A DNA stretch of 53,943 bases from an uncultured Bacilli bacterium (lineage in GTDB: Bacteria > Bacillota_I > Bacilli_A > RF39 > UBA660): NCBI GenBank assembly GCA_947628435.1, contig CANQZW010000006.1:1-53943 (forward strand), read 5' to 3'. The notes under the pieces are model-generated. The model worked only from the letters and a program-made list of their open reading frames with translations, was not told the origin of the DNA and did not search any database. The translations under genes and the position numbers were made by a program. Each line of letters opens with the position of its first letter. Positions within the stretch are counted from its first letter, which is position 1. Of the stretch, positions 42,232 to 52,518 are shown piece after piece.

Positions 42232-45200
42232 TTAGTTTTTAGTTCCTTCGCCATTTATTACTATATCACTTGTTGCATATTTATTTTCAAAATCAAAATT
42301 CCAATTTGTAACATTATATGTCTTACCATTATATGTTACATTACCATTTTCATCTGATATTTTAGGAATTGGGGAATTATTTGGAACTATTATCTTACAT
42401 ACCTCTTCATTACCTATTTTATACGTAATTGTGTGTGTACTACTTATGTTTTCATCAGTTGCAAAGAAGAAATATGTTTTGCCATTTATATGTTCACTCA
42501 CCATAGATCCATAATGTGGAGTACAAGCAAGACCATTACAACCAAATTTATCTGCAACACCTAATTCTTTTCCGCCAGTAATTGGAATAAACGTAGGTGA
42601 ATTACCCTTATGAATCGTAATTCCATTTTTTAAAGACTTATAAAATTGTGAGCCTGAAAAAGGATAAGGAACTTCCGTTTGTACATATTGATATGCCATA
42701 CCAAACATACCGTCATCGCTTGCTTTCCACGTTTTTCCATTATCTTCTTCATTAAGTGGTAAAGCCGCCATTGAAAAATCACCAATATGAACTCTATTAT
42801 CTGTTGACCACAACTCTGCATAAGTACTATTAGGAGCACTAGCTATAGGATTTAATTTGATTGAAGTTGTAGTTTTAACAATTAAATTTGGAACATAAAC
42901 GATTAAATCATTTTCTGGTATTTCAATATAAAATGCCTTTTTATCTTTACTAACTTTAGTAGCAGATGTCTGTTTTGGTTCACCTTGCAATGATGAAATG
43001 CCATCATAAAGCCCAAACGATATTGAATCAATATAAGGCTTTTCCCACCATACTGCATATAAAGTCGTATCAGATTGATAAGTATGCTCTGCACTTGGCT
43101 CGGAATATTCATATTCATCAATAAAACTTGGATTTGCTTTAGCCTTATAACCTATAATGTTATTTTGTAAATCAGTTTTATCATTAGTTTTACTAAATCC
43201 ACCAAACACATATTCACTACCACGAGCATTTTTATCTTGAGAAGGTAATTTTTCACTTTCAAAAACAGTATTTAATGTGAATTCTTGATTTTTCTTATCA
43301 GTTAAATTTTCAACTATTACATATTCTTGATTTTTTAATTGTATTTTATTTTGACAATCTTCAGCATTTAACTTACATGAAGTTAATTTTGGAATAATAT
43401 ACGTTGGGTTTTTACTAATATTATCATAGTATGTTACAACGTTAACGATATCTTCCAATACGCATTCTTCTCCAACAGTACAAGTTACTTTTTTATTTTC
43501 ACCCGTTCCATTTTTTTGGTAATTTACATTATAAGTAATTTTTTCAACTGGTGCAAATAAAATTTCATATTCTGTTGGCATGGTTTTATCTGTATCTACA
43601 TATAAATTAACTTTTACTTTTAATTTATATCTTTTAGCATCATCACCATCTGCATACAATTTAGATACTGGATAATTATAGCTACCTATTCCACCAAATT
43701 TATTAATATCTGAATTGAATGCCCATGTAAGATTATCTAAATTAGTTCTATCCACAATCATGGTTTTACCATTTATTCCACTTGCTTCATCAGAACCAAA
43801 GAATGTAATATCATCCATGAAAGTAACTTCAATATTCTTTATAAATTCATTTTCAAAGAATTTATGAATTGCTGTATTTACACCCATTTGGAAAATTGCA
43901 TCATAAGTAGTTGCTTCTGGATCATTATATCTAAATATAATTTGACCACTATCTCTTGAGTCTAAATCTAAATCTGGTTTTGTTTTATTAAATACACTTA
44001 AAGATTTAGTACCACTTTCATCTATATTTTCTTTTTCTACTAACGCTTGAAAATTAATCGTATAATCTAATTCATTTTTCCTATCTTTAGTAATAGCCTT
44101 TTCTGAATTCAAAATTACCCTAACTTTTGCATTTTTATTGTGAATATTAGACATAGAATTTTGCATTCCAACTACTTGAATTAATTCACTTGAAAGTTTT
44201 GAAGAAGAAAATAAAAACTCTTTTCGTCCATCAAATGTAATATATATTTCTTTATAAATTCCTTGTTCTCCTTGGTCTAAAGCACTTTGAATTTTTCCTG
44301 TAAAAGGCATTAATTTTGGAACAAAAGATGTAAATTTTTGTTTAGCCCCATTTATATATGCAGTTACCTTTTTATCGTCTTCATAAACTTTAGAAGCAAA
44401 TGAACTATCTATACCATCCATTATCAATTTATCAAAATCTGTTAATGTTGTAACTTCTAGCCAATGAGCAGTTATTTCTTCGTTTTCTTGTATAGTATAG
44501 TCTTTAAGTTTACTTTCTTCGATGTCTTTTCCATCATCTTCAAAATCCTTAAAGTAATAATCTTCGGTATCACTTAATTTTTCTATGTCCTTCTTTTCTG
44601 TTTTAAAAACAGCGTATAAATTAATTTCTTGCCCGTCACTTTCAGGAATAATAAGTGCCCCATCTTGATAAGTAACATCCGTTGAGCCATTACTTGTAGA
44701 CCAACCAATAAATTCATTATTAAACTCTATTTCTTTAGTACTTTCTTCATCATCTGCTTGTGCATGTTTAATGGTTAAAGTATATGGATCTTTTTCATAA
44801 GTATTATCATCTAAAGTAATACCTTCATAATAAGTTTTTTGTTCTTCTTTTTCATTTAAACCATTTTCATCATGATATATTACAGTAAATGAATCACTCG
44901 CACTATTTAAAGTAACTTCATTTGTTCCATCAATTATAGTATAAGTAAATGTTTCAGTTTTATCATTGTTAGTAAGTTCTGTTTTTAATAACTCGTGACT
45001 TAATAAATGATAACCCTCTTTAGCAGTTGATGTAATACTTACTTCTTCTTCATAATAATATTTTTTATCTTTATTATAAGCTTCACTATCAACAGTAAAG
45101 TCTTTAATACCCGTTGTTGTATTTACTGTTAAAGTAAATTGTTTTCTTTCATAATAGTATTTTAAAACTGTTGTACCATGACCATCAATTGTTGGTAATT

Positions 45201-48186
45201 CTTCTATTTTTTCGCCTTCGGCACTTTCTTTTAATACTGGATCTTTAAATCCCTTATCTTTTTTCTCTGGTTCAAACTCAATTTGAGTATCTGTAGTACC
45301 TTGTAAGCTAGTTGTATAATCAGCTTCTTCTTTATAGTGACCTTTGTTATCCATATAGTAGTACTCTATTTTATATTGGGTATCTTTATTTGCTGTAAAG
45401 CTTTCTTCACTTAAAGATAATGATAACTCTCCAAAGTTTCCCTTTGGTATTTCTTTTAATAGTTCTTGTTTTCCTTCTGCTACCCAACCATTAAATGTAT
45501 AACCAGCTTTTTCTGGAGTTGGTAAAGTTTTATTTTCTTCTATATTGTACGTACTTTCTTCACAATCTTTACATGTTACACCAGCAACCCCTTTTGTATC
45601 ATAAGTTATCTTATAATTAACTAAATCCCAATTTGTTATGATTTCTTGATTATCTTTAGTTATTTTATAATTTTCATAATATTTTTTATCAATTTCTTTT
45701 CCTTCGTAAGTAAAGTTTTTAAAGGTATAACCAGTTAAAGTTGGTTCTTCTAAAGTGTATGTATCAGTTTCAAATAAAGCATACAAATCAAGTTTGTCAC
45801 CATCAGTTTTTGGAACATAATCTGCTATTGCATCATTATCAACATAGACTTTTTCACCATTTTTACTAGTTGCCCAACCAATAAAGTTATTTTTAATTGA
45901 TACCGTTTTATTATTTTCTTTTCCGTTATAATTTTTTAACGTTAAAGTATAATCTTCTTTTATAATAGTGTTAGTACTAAGTTGATAGTCTTCTCCATAT
46001 ACAAAATTATCCGAAACCATATCTGATGTTGTTCCATCTTCTTTATGATAATTTACGGTAAATGAATTTCCCTTACTATTTATAGTAATTATGTTTTCTC
46101 CATTTATAACGTCATAATTAGACTCACTTTCAGATAATAAATGATAACCATCTTTAGCAGCTGCAACAACTTTTACTTTTTCCTCAAAATAATATTTGTT
46201 ATCAGCTTTTTTAGGAGTTAATGTTACGCTTTCAACACCATTATCTTGATTTATTTGAACGACAAATTGTTTTCTTTCAAAATAGTACTTTAATACGGTA
46301 CTTTCGTCACCTTTTATTTTTATGGTGTTTAAATCTAATACATCCCCATCAGCTTTTTGTTTTAATTTAGGCTCTTCAAATCCATCTTTTAAAGTTGGCG
46401 TAAAAATTGGAGTTGTATCAGTCGTTCCTTTTTCGTTTATAGTTTCATCAGCGCTTGTTTTATAATTTCCATTAGTATCCATATAATAGTACTCTACTTT
46501 ATATGGTGTATTAGTATTTGCCGTGAAACTTCTTTCATCTAAAGTTAAGTTTAAATCACCATAATTGCCTTCTTCTATTTCTGTTATAACTTCATCAGTA
46601 CCATTTTTAACCCATCCGTTAAAGGTGTATCCATCTTTTGTTACGGTTGGTAATTTTTTTGTATCTTCTATGGTGTATGTACTTTCTTTGCAATCTTTAC
46701 ATGTTGCACCCGAAACACCACTTACATCAAAAGTAACATTATAAGTTACTACGTCCCAACTAATGGTAATTTCATCATCTTCAGTTATTTTATAATCTTT
46801 ATATTCATCTTCATTAATTAACTTACCATCATGCTTAAATCCAGCAAAAGTATAACCTGCTAAAGTTGGTTCCACCAAATCATATGTTTGCGTCTTAAAA
46901 ACTGCATATAATTTTAATTCATCTTCGCAAGCACTTGGTACATAGTCATTTAAGTCATCTTCGTCAGCATAAACTATTTCGCTAGAATCTGAAGAAGTTT
47001 TCCATCCAACAAATACATTTGAAACTTTAATTATTTCGTCTTTGTTTTTTCCATTATAATTTTTAAGCGTTAAAGTATATGGCTCTTTTGTAATGGTACT
47101 TTTACTTAATGATATACTCTCTCCATAAATAAACGTACTTGGATTCATACTTGATAATTCGTTATTTTCATCATAATAAGTAACGGTAAAAGTATGTCCT
47201 TTACTATCAATAGTAACAGCATTTTCACCATCAATTATTTCATAGTTAAAATCATCATCCTTACTAGATGTTTTATCATTATGTTTTAATAAATGATAAC
47301 CCTCTTTAGCAGTTGATGCTACATTTACTTCTTCATTATAATAATATTTATCTTTCGAAGGAGATAACGTTACATCTTTAACTCCTTTTGTTTTATTAAC
47401 TATTAATTCGTATTGCTTTCTTTCATAGTAATATTTAACAACTAAAGAATCATCAGAAACTACTACTTCTTTTGCATTAGGAGTAATAAAACCTATAAAG
47501 CTTTTTACTGAAGGAATAACTATACTTCCTAGTTTTACTTCTTTAGTTTCTGTTATGTTAGCAGAAGATGGATAATCACCTTTTGTATCCATTAAATAAT
47601 GTTCTACCTTATAAGTAGCCGTTTGTTCTTCTTTTTTACTAACCGCATTATTAGTAGCAACATTCGTAGCAACATCCGTTTTTTTCTGTCCTAATTTTTG
47701 CCATTTTGCAGTAATATTAATATTACTATTGATTTCAGTACTGAAATCAAATTCGTTATCACCTACAAACCATCCTAAAAATTTATATCCTACTCTTACC
47801 GGCGTTTGTGGCTTTTGTAATTTTTCCTTATATGGAACTTCTTTAGTTAGAATGCTACTACCATTATCAAGATCAATTGTTATTGTATATTTTTTCTTAA
47901 CAAATTTAGCTTCTAATTTTATGTCCTTTGTAATTTTTTTATTGATATCATATTTTTTATCTTTATAATACCAACCTACAAACTCATAACCAGTTTTTTT
48001 TGGTATTTTAAGATCCTTTATCTTACTTCCTTCTTGAACTTTTCCTTCATAATAAACGCTATTACCCACCAATAATTCAACGTTATATTTGTGTGGTAAT
48101 AAAAATATTAAAAGTAAAATAATAATTATAATAATCGCTGCAATTATTATATATAATTTATTTTTATTATTTTTTTCTTTTGCCAC
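42232..48186 (-). CDS. 1984-aa N-terminally membrane-anchored repeat protein (InlB-like and MucBP-like modules)
   Basis: N-terminal TM LYIIIAAIIIIIILLLIFLLP; repeated YKVEYYYMDTNGNY...VLKYYYERKQ, GYxFNGWV, TxKDCxESTYxIE; large C-terminal non-repeat region. Confidence 0.8.
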   Translation of the reverse strand: MAKEKNNKNKLYIIIAAIIIIIILLLIFLLPHKYNVELLVGNSVYYEGKVQEGSKIKDLKIPKKTGYEFVGWYYKDKKYDINKKITKDIKLEAKFVKKKYTITIDLDNGSSILTKEVPYKEKLQKPQTPVRVGYKFLGWFVGDNEFDFSTEINSNINITAKWQKLGQKKTDVATNVATNNAVSKKEEQTATYKVEHYLMDTKGDYPSSANITETKEVKLGSIVIPSVKSFIGFITPNAKEVVVSDDSLVVKYYYERKQYELIVNKTKGVKDVTLSPSKDKYYYNEEVNVASTAKEGYHLLKHNDKTSSKDDDFNYEIIDGENAVTIDSKGHTFTVTYYDENNELSSMNPSTFIYGESISLSKSTITKEPYTLTLKNYNGKNKDEIIKVSNVFVGWKTSSDSSEIVYADEDDLNDYVPSACEDELKLYAVFKTQTYDLVEPTLAGYTFAGFKHDGKLINEDEYKDYKITEDDEITISWDVVTYNVTFDVSGVSGATCKDCKESTYTIEDTKKLPTVTKDGYTFNGWVKNGTDEVITEIEEGNYGDLNLTLDERSFTANTNTPYKVEYYYMDTNGNYKTSADETINEKGTTDTTPIFTPTLKDGFEEPKLKQKADGDVLDLNTIKIKGDESTVLKYYFERKQFVVQINQDNGVESVTLTPKKADNKYYFEEKVKVVAAAKDGYHLLSESESNYDVINGENIITINSKGNSFTVNYHKEDGTTSDMVSDNFVYGEDYQLSTNTIIKEDYTLTLKNYNGKENNKTVSIKNNFIGWATSKNGEKVYVDNDAIADYVPKTDGDKLDLYALFETDTYTLEEPTLTGYTFKNFTYEGKEIDKKYYENYKITKDNQEIITNWDLVNYKITYDTKGVAGVTCKDCEESTYNIEENKTLPTPEKAGYTFNGWVAEGKQELLKEIPKGNFGELSLSLSEESFTANKDTQYKIEYYYMDNKGHYKEEADYTTSLQGTTDTQIEFEPEKKDKGFKDPVLKESAEGEKIEELPTIDGHGTTVLKYYYERKQFTLTVNTTTGIKDFTVDSEAYNKDKKYYYEEEVSITSTAKEGYHLLSHELLKTELTNNDKTETFTYTIIDGTNEVTLNSASDSFTVIYHDENGLNEKEEQKTYYEGITLDDNTYEKDPYTLTIKHAQADDEESTKEIEFNNEFIGWSTSNGSTDVTYQDGALIIPESDGQEINLYAVFKTEKKDIEKLSDTEDYYFKDFEDDGKDIEESKLKDYTIQENEEITAHWLEVTTLTDFDKLIMDGIDSSFASKVYEDDKKVTAYINGAKQKFTSFVPKLMPFTGKIQSALDQGEQGIYKEIYITFDGRKEFLFSSSKLSSELIQVVGMQNSMSNIHNKNAKVRVILNSEKAITKDRKNELDYTINFQALVEKENIDESGTKSLSVFNKTKPDLDLDSRDSGQIIFRYNDPEATTYDAIFQMGVNTAIHKFFENEFIKNIEVTFMDDITFFGSDEASGINGKTMIVDRTNLDNLTWAFNSDINKFGGIGSYNYPVSKLYADGDDAKRYKLKVKVNLYVDTDKTMPTEYEILFAPVEKITYNVNYQKNGTGENKKVTCTVGEECVLEDIVNVVTYYDNISKNPTYIIPKLTSCKLNAEDCQNKIQLKNQEYVIVENLTDKKNQEFTLNTVFESEKLPSQDKNARGSEYVFGGFSKTNDKTDLQNNIIGYKAKANPSFIDEYEYSEPSAEHTYQSDTTLYAVWWEKPYIDSISFGLYDGISSLQGEPKQTSATKVSKDKKAFYIEIPENDLIVYVPNLIVKTTTSIKLNPIASAPNSTYAELWSTDNRVHIGDFSMAALPLNEEDNGKTWKASDDGMFGMAYQYVQTEVPYPFSGSQFYKSLKNGITIHKGNSPTFIPITGGKELGVADKFGCNGLACTPHYGSMVSEHINGKTYFFFATDENISSTHTITYKIGNEEVCKIIVPNNSPIPKISDENGNVTYNGKTYNVTNWNFDFENKYATSDIVINGEGTKN
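44460..47625 (-). repeat. Three ~1.1-kb super-repeats within the 1984-aa gene
   Basis: Units begin at YKVEHYLMDTKGDY (~47620), YKVEYYYMDTNGNY (~46500) and YKIEYYYMDNKGHY (~45380). Each continues through KYYYERKQ...YYYEEEV...AKEGYHLL...YTLTLKNYNGK...FIGW..S; the third is shortened. Confidence 0.8.
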
Positions 48187-48272
48187 GACATTTACCTCCC
48201 AAATTCAAATTTATTTTACATCTAAAGTAATACGTAGTCAATAATTTAAACAAATTATTTTACAAACTATCT

Positions 48273-49310
48273 CTAGCTAAAAAAGTATTTTAATAAAAAA
48301 TCTATAAGCGTAGGTAATGCTAAAACAACTCCTAAAATTAAAAATATTATCTGATATATATTATTTTTTCTTTCAATTTTTCTATCAATTTCATAAGAAC
48401 ATAATTTGCTTAAATCATATTTATTTTGAGTTTTTAAAACGTAATTAACGTAGTTATTATCTTCTATTAGTTTTGTATATTTTTTAGTAACAAAAGAAAA
48501 ATCATACTCTTTTTTCATTTTATAAAGTTCTTTTAATTTATAATTTTGTGTTTTTATATTATTGTATTGTCTAAAATCTTTTAAAATTAAATATATTATA
48601 AAATGGTCAAGCATTAATAATCTATAATAAGCGTCATTAATATTTTTTCCAAACACAGCGCTTGATAATTCATTCGTGTAATGATAATAATCGTCAAATC
48701 CCCTAAAGTCTTTTAATGGTTCATATTTTTTAAAATCCAAACTTGTTTGACAAAGTGATTTCGTAATATTTTTTAAGGACATCCTTTTTTTGTTAATTAT
48801 GAAAAAATTTCTTGAAATAGCTGGTGATAACGTTACGTTATAATAGTATAATAAATCAGATACAATATCAAACGTGCTTAAAATATCTTTAAATTCTAAA
48901 TTGCCTTTTTTTGCTCCAGTAATTTTTACAATCCTTTTTTCAAATATAGATTCAACGCTATAATCAGTATTTATCTTAATAGTTACAATCATAGAATTAT
49001 TTTCATATATTCTTAAAAATATGTTTAAATCTAAACATATATTATTTTCAAGATAAATAGTTACTGGCTTAAGTAAAATTATTATCGAATTACATACTTC
49101 TTGAATGAATAAATTATCAATTTTTAATAACACATTTGAATCTTTTATAAATTCCTCTATTAATGAAGATGAATCTTTTTGAATTTCAAACCCATTGCTG
49201 CTTATAAATGCTAATGCCTTATTATCTTCTATTAATTCTTCACATAATTTATCGGGTATTATTTCTAAATTATTAAGTAAATAACCTCTCATTAAAACGT
49301 ACTTATTCAT
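48273..49310 (-). CDS. Hypothetical protein with C-terminal TM anchor
   Basis: Long ORF with RBS; C-terminal IYQIIFLILGVVLALPTLIDFLLKYFFS. No family recognised. Confidence 0.6.
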   Translation of the reverse strand: MNKYVLMRGYLLNNLEIIPDKLCEELIEDNKALAFISSNGFEIQKDSSSLIEEFIKDSNVLLKIDNLFIQEVCNSIIILLKPVTIYLENNICLDLNIFLRIYENNSMIVTIKINTDYSVESIFEKRIVKITGAKKGNLEFKDILSTFDIVSDLLYYYNVTLSPAISRNFFIINKKRMSLKNITKSLCQTSLDFKKYEPLKDFRGFDDYYHYTNELSSAVFGKNINDAYYRLLMLDHFIIYLILKDFRQYNNIKTQNYKLKELYKMKKEYDFSFVTKKYTKLIEDNNYVNYVLKTQNKYDLSKLCSYEIDRKIERKNNIYQIIFLILGVVLALPTLIDFLLKYFFS

Positions 49311-49431
49311 AATTGCTCCTTTTATTTGTTTAATATAATATCACGGCAAAATGTTATTACACAAGTATATTTATAAAAAAACAACTTCAATATAAAAAGA
49401 AGTTATTTCTTTGCATAATTATTACTTATAT

Positions 49432-50406
49432 TTAGTTTTGCATTTTTATTTGCTGGTCCTTAATCAAATCATAATTAACTAACTTATCACCATCTAAATT
49501 CTCTTTATACATATCAATGCCTGTTATTTGACTATTTTCATATGTTGTATAGTAATATATACCCTTATCTAAATTACAGCACGAACTATAAATAGTAATT
49601 TCGTATTTATCTTCACCCATATGAACGCATCCTCTTTGCTGATATACTGATGATAAAATATGAAAGAACTGACTAATACTTTCATTTTCTAAATCACCTG
49701 ATAACGAATTCATTTTGGTAAATGCAGCTTTTACAAATCTAGATGCCGATGACAAATCACCAGGTAAACCTAAAGCACCCATACCACGGCTATAAGTTTT
49801 AAGATCTAACTTTTTAGAAAAATTATTTTTAGGTGGTTCTACCGATAAATTCATATAGTTATTTAGGTTAAACATATGAATATCAAAAGTTGGGTTATTT
49901 GTTAAAACCCCCACTTCATTATCATATATCTTTAATCCTTCTTTAACACTTTCAACGGTTATGGATTTTTCTTTATCAGCGATTATCCAGTGTAATGGTG
50001 ATACTGGTAGTTCATTACTAAAACTTAAATTTACTAAGTTTATTTTATTTAATAATGTTTTTACTTCGTTTATGTTAGCACATTGTGATAAAACCCAAGG
50101 AATAAACTCAAATGGTGCTACATTATCTTTACTTTCATCTTCTTGTTTATAATCAGCGTTATAAGGAAAATTAAGTCCTGCCATACCTAAACCTTTTTCG
50201 TTTATAGCATCATAATAAAGAGGATAATTGTCTAACACGTAAGCCATTCCAATAATAGCATAATGTTCATTAATATCATTTACTTTTCTAAATTTAAAAG
50301 GATAATTCCTAGGAGTTATAGTAACCGTTTCTTTATAAGAATATTCTAAGTCTAAATTTCTTCCAAAATAGTGATCTTTTGTGTTATATGTTATTGCCGT
50401 ACACAT
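49432..50406 (-). CDS. Choloylglycine (bile salt) hydrolase family Ntn hydrolase
   Basis: MCTAITYNTKDHYFGRNLDLEYSYKE (Cys2, Arg16, Asp19), GMAGLNFPYNADYK, VLTNNPTFDIHMFNLNNYMNLS, YSRGMGALGLPGDLSSASRFVKAAF. Confidence 0.93.
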   Translation of the reverse strand: MCTAITYNTKDHYFGRNLDLEYSYKETVTITPRNYPFKFRKVNDINEHYAIIGMAYVLDNYPLYYDAINEKGLGMAGLNFPYNADYKQEDESKDNVAPFEFIPWVLSQCANINEVKTLLNKINLVNLSFSNELPVSPLHWIIADKEKSITVESVKEGLKIYDNEVGVLTNNPTFDIHMFNLNNYMNLSVEPPKNNFSKKLDLKTYSRGMGALGLPGDLSSASRFVKAAFTKMNSLSGDLENESISQFFHILSSVYQQRGCVHMGEDKYEITIYSSCCNLDKGIYYYTTYENSQITGIDMYKENLDGDKLVNYDLIKDQQIKMQN

Positions 50407-50498
50407 AATTATTGCCTTCCTTTCATTCTACTGTTTATTTTATCATAAAATAAAAGAAAATTCCATCTTACGATGAAGTTATTTTCCCTAAGCATTTA

Positions 50499-51380
50499 TT
50501 ATTCAAATTCATTACTATGTTCTTTAAAAAAATTATTATATACTTTAACATTACTTAATTCAGTCCATTTTCTTGTTTTAACTGGATTTATATCAAGGTC
50601 ATAAATTTTTGCCTCTTTTAATGCTAAAAGAAATGGTGAGTGAGTAGCAATAATAAATTGACAATTATAAAATCTAGCAGACTCTTCAATAAAAGTTTTT
50701 AATTTTAATTGATTTTCAGCTGATAAACTATTTTCTGGTTCATCTATTATATATAATGCGTTATCCTCAATTTCATTTTGCCAAAACCCTAAAGCTGTTT
50801 CGCCATTTGATTCTTGAAGTATGTTATTATTTTTTAGTCTGGTTCTAACATATTTTGAAACGGTCATTCTATTTGAATCGACTTTGTTTTTTAAATCTTC
50901 ATATTGATCTAAACTTGAATAATATTTTTCTGATGGTGTATTTTTATATTCGTAATACTCGTGTACTAAATCATCTTTTCTTCTATTAACATTTGAATTT
51001 ATTGCTTTTAAATCTAATAAATAATCAAATACATCATCACTAGAAATATATTTCATACTCTTGCAATCACTTTTATGTATTAATTCACAATTTGGTCTAC
51101 ACATTTCCACATATTGACTAAAAATTTCTCCTTTTTTATCTATGTTTCTTTTTGATGCATTTATACACTCACTTATTATATTTAAAATTGTTGTTTTTCC
51201 CGAACCATTTCCTCCATAAAAAATAGTAATTGATTCAAACTCAATGTTTTCAAATTTTTTTTCAGCAAATATTTTTAAAGGATATAGATTATTATGTATA
51301 TTTTTTTTATAAAAAGCAATGGTATACTCTTCTTCTTCATTTAGAAGCTTAAATTTTTTTAAATAAATCACAATAATCAC
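50499..51380 (-). CDS. AAA/ABC-like ATPase (AAA_15/AAA_21 type)
   Basis: Walker A IFYGGNGSGKTTILNII; Walker B ALYIIDEPENSLS; FIIATHSPFLLAL. Confidence 0.85.
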   Translation of the reverse strand: MIIVIYLKKFKLLNEEEEYTIAFYKKNIHNNLYPLKIFAEKKFENIEFESITIFYGGNGSGKTTILNIISECINASKRNIDKKGEIFSQYVEMCRPNCELIHKSDCKSMKYISSDDVFDYLLDLKAINSNVNRRKDDLVHEYYEYKNTPSEKYYSSLDQYEDLKNKVDSNRMTVSKYVRTRLKNNNILQESNGETALGFWQNEIEDNALYIIDEPENSLSAENQLKLKTFIEESARFYNCQFIIATHSPFLLALKEAKIYDLDINPVKTRKWTELSNVKVYNNFFKEHSNEFE

Positions 51381-51492
51381 TCCTTAAATCTTTATATTAT
51401 TATACCACGTATAATGTTAAACATAAAATTATTATATTTAATTTACTAATTTATAATATACGTGTTATAATCAAAAAGAAAGGCAAATTAAA

Positions 51493-52341
51493 ATGTTAAA
51501 TAGAAAAAATACTGTGATTAAGAAAAAAGAGAAACTCATTTTAAAGAAATGGATAAGAATTACTCTTTTAATAGTTTTTATTTTTTTATTTATTTTTTCA
51601 TGCACTAAAATTTATTTTTGGAAAAAAGATGGAAATAAAATAAATGAAATAAAAGATAAAATAACTAAAAATGTTAAAATAGATGAAAAAAAACCAAATA
51701 ATAATGCAAAAAACGTAAATCCCCCAAGCAATAAAGATAGTGATTACTGGAAGTATATAAAAACGGATATGTTAAATGTTAATTTTGATGAGTTGTTAAA
51801 AATAAATAGTGATACTGTAGGTTGGATAAAAGTTAATGGAACAAATGTAAATTATCCGGTTGTACAAACTGATAATAATGATTTTTATTTAAATCATTCT
51901 TATGATAAAAGCGTTAATAAAGCTGGTTGGGTATTTTTAGATTATCGAAATAACATCAATGATTTTGATAAAAATACGATTATATATGCCCACGGAAGAG
52001 TTGATGAAACAATGTTTGGTAGCTTAAGAAAAACACTAAATAAGTCTTGGTATAATAATAAAACAAATCATGTAATAAAGTTTTCTACTAAAACTCAAAA
52101 TACGTTATGGCAAGTGTTTTCTGTTTATACTATAAAAGCTGAAAGTTATTATATAACAACTACGTTTTCAAGTGATGATGTTTTTAACGAGTTTGTAAAC
52201 ACGTTAAAAAATCGTAGTATTGTTTTGTTTGATACCAAGGTAAATAAAAACGATAAAATAATTACTCTTTCAACCTGTAAAGATAGTAAGGGAACTAGAA
52301 TTGTAATGCACGCAAAACTAATTAAGATTGAAAATAAATAG
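51493..52341 (+). CDS. Class B-like sortase
   Basis: N-terminal TM; VGWIKVNGTNVNYPVVQTDNNDFYLNHSYDKSVNKAGWVFLDYRN, IIYAHGRVDETMFGSLR, TLSTCKDSKGTRIVMHAKL (catalytic His/Cys/Arg). Confidence 0.92.
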   Translation: MLNRKNTVIKKKEKLILKKWIRITLLIVFIFLFIFSCTKIYFWKKDGNKINEIKDKITKNVKIDEKKPNNNAKNVNPPSNKDSDYWKYIKTDMLNVNFDELLKINSDTVGWIKVNGTNVNYPVVQTDNNDFYLNHSYDKSVNKAGWVFLDYRNNINDFDKNTIIYAHGRVDETMFGSLRKTLNKSWYNNKTNHVIKFSTKTQNTLWQVFSVYTIKAESYYITTTFSSDDVFNEFVNTLKNRSIVLFDTKVNKNDKIITLSTCKDSKGTRIVMHAKLIKIENK

Positions 52342-52378
52342 GATTGTGAATAAGTTTTTAATGGATAGTTTAAAACAC

Positions 52379-52409
52379 AAAAAGGTGAAGATAAATCATC
52401 ACCTTTTTA
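52379..52409. terminator. Bidirectional terminator after the sortase
   Basis: AAAAAGGTGA-AGATAAATCA-TCACCTTTTT. Confidence 0.7.
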
Positions 52410-52518
52410 TAATTTTTCTTATTTTGTATTAATAGCAGCTTGTATCACAATCTCATTTGGAATAATAGAATTGATATAAAATATATAAAACTTAAAAACC
52501 TATTACAAAAACATAAAT

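Noticed and set aside
42630-43121. Minus-strand ORFs 42630-42839 and 42903-43121 within the 1984-aa gene
   Set aside because: Same-strand alternate frames inside a long intact ORF; no independent start signals.
50499-51380. AAA ATPase considered as a phage-defence component (retron/OLD/Gabija-like)
   Set aside because: No nuclease, Toprim, RT or other effector partner adjacent; generic ABC-like ATPase.
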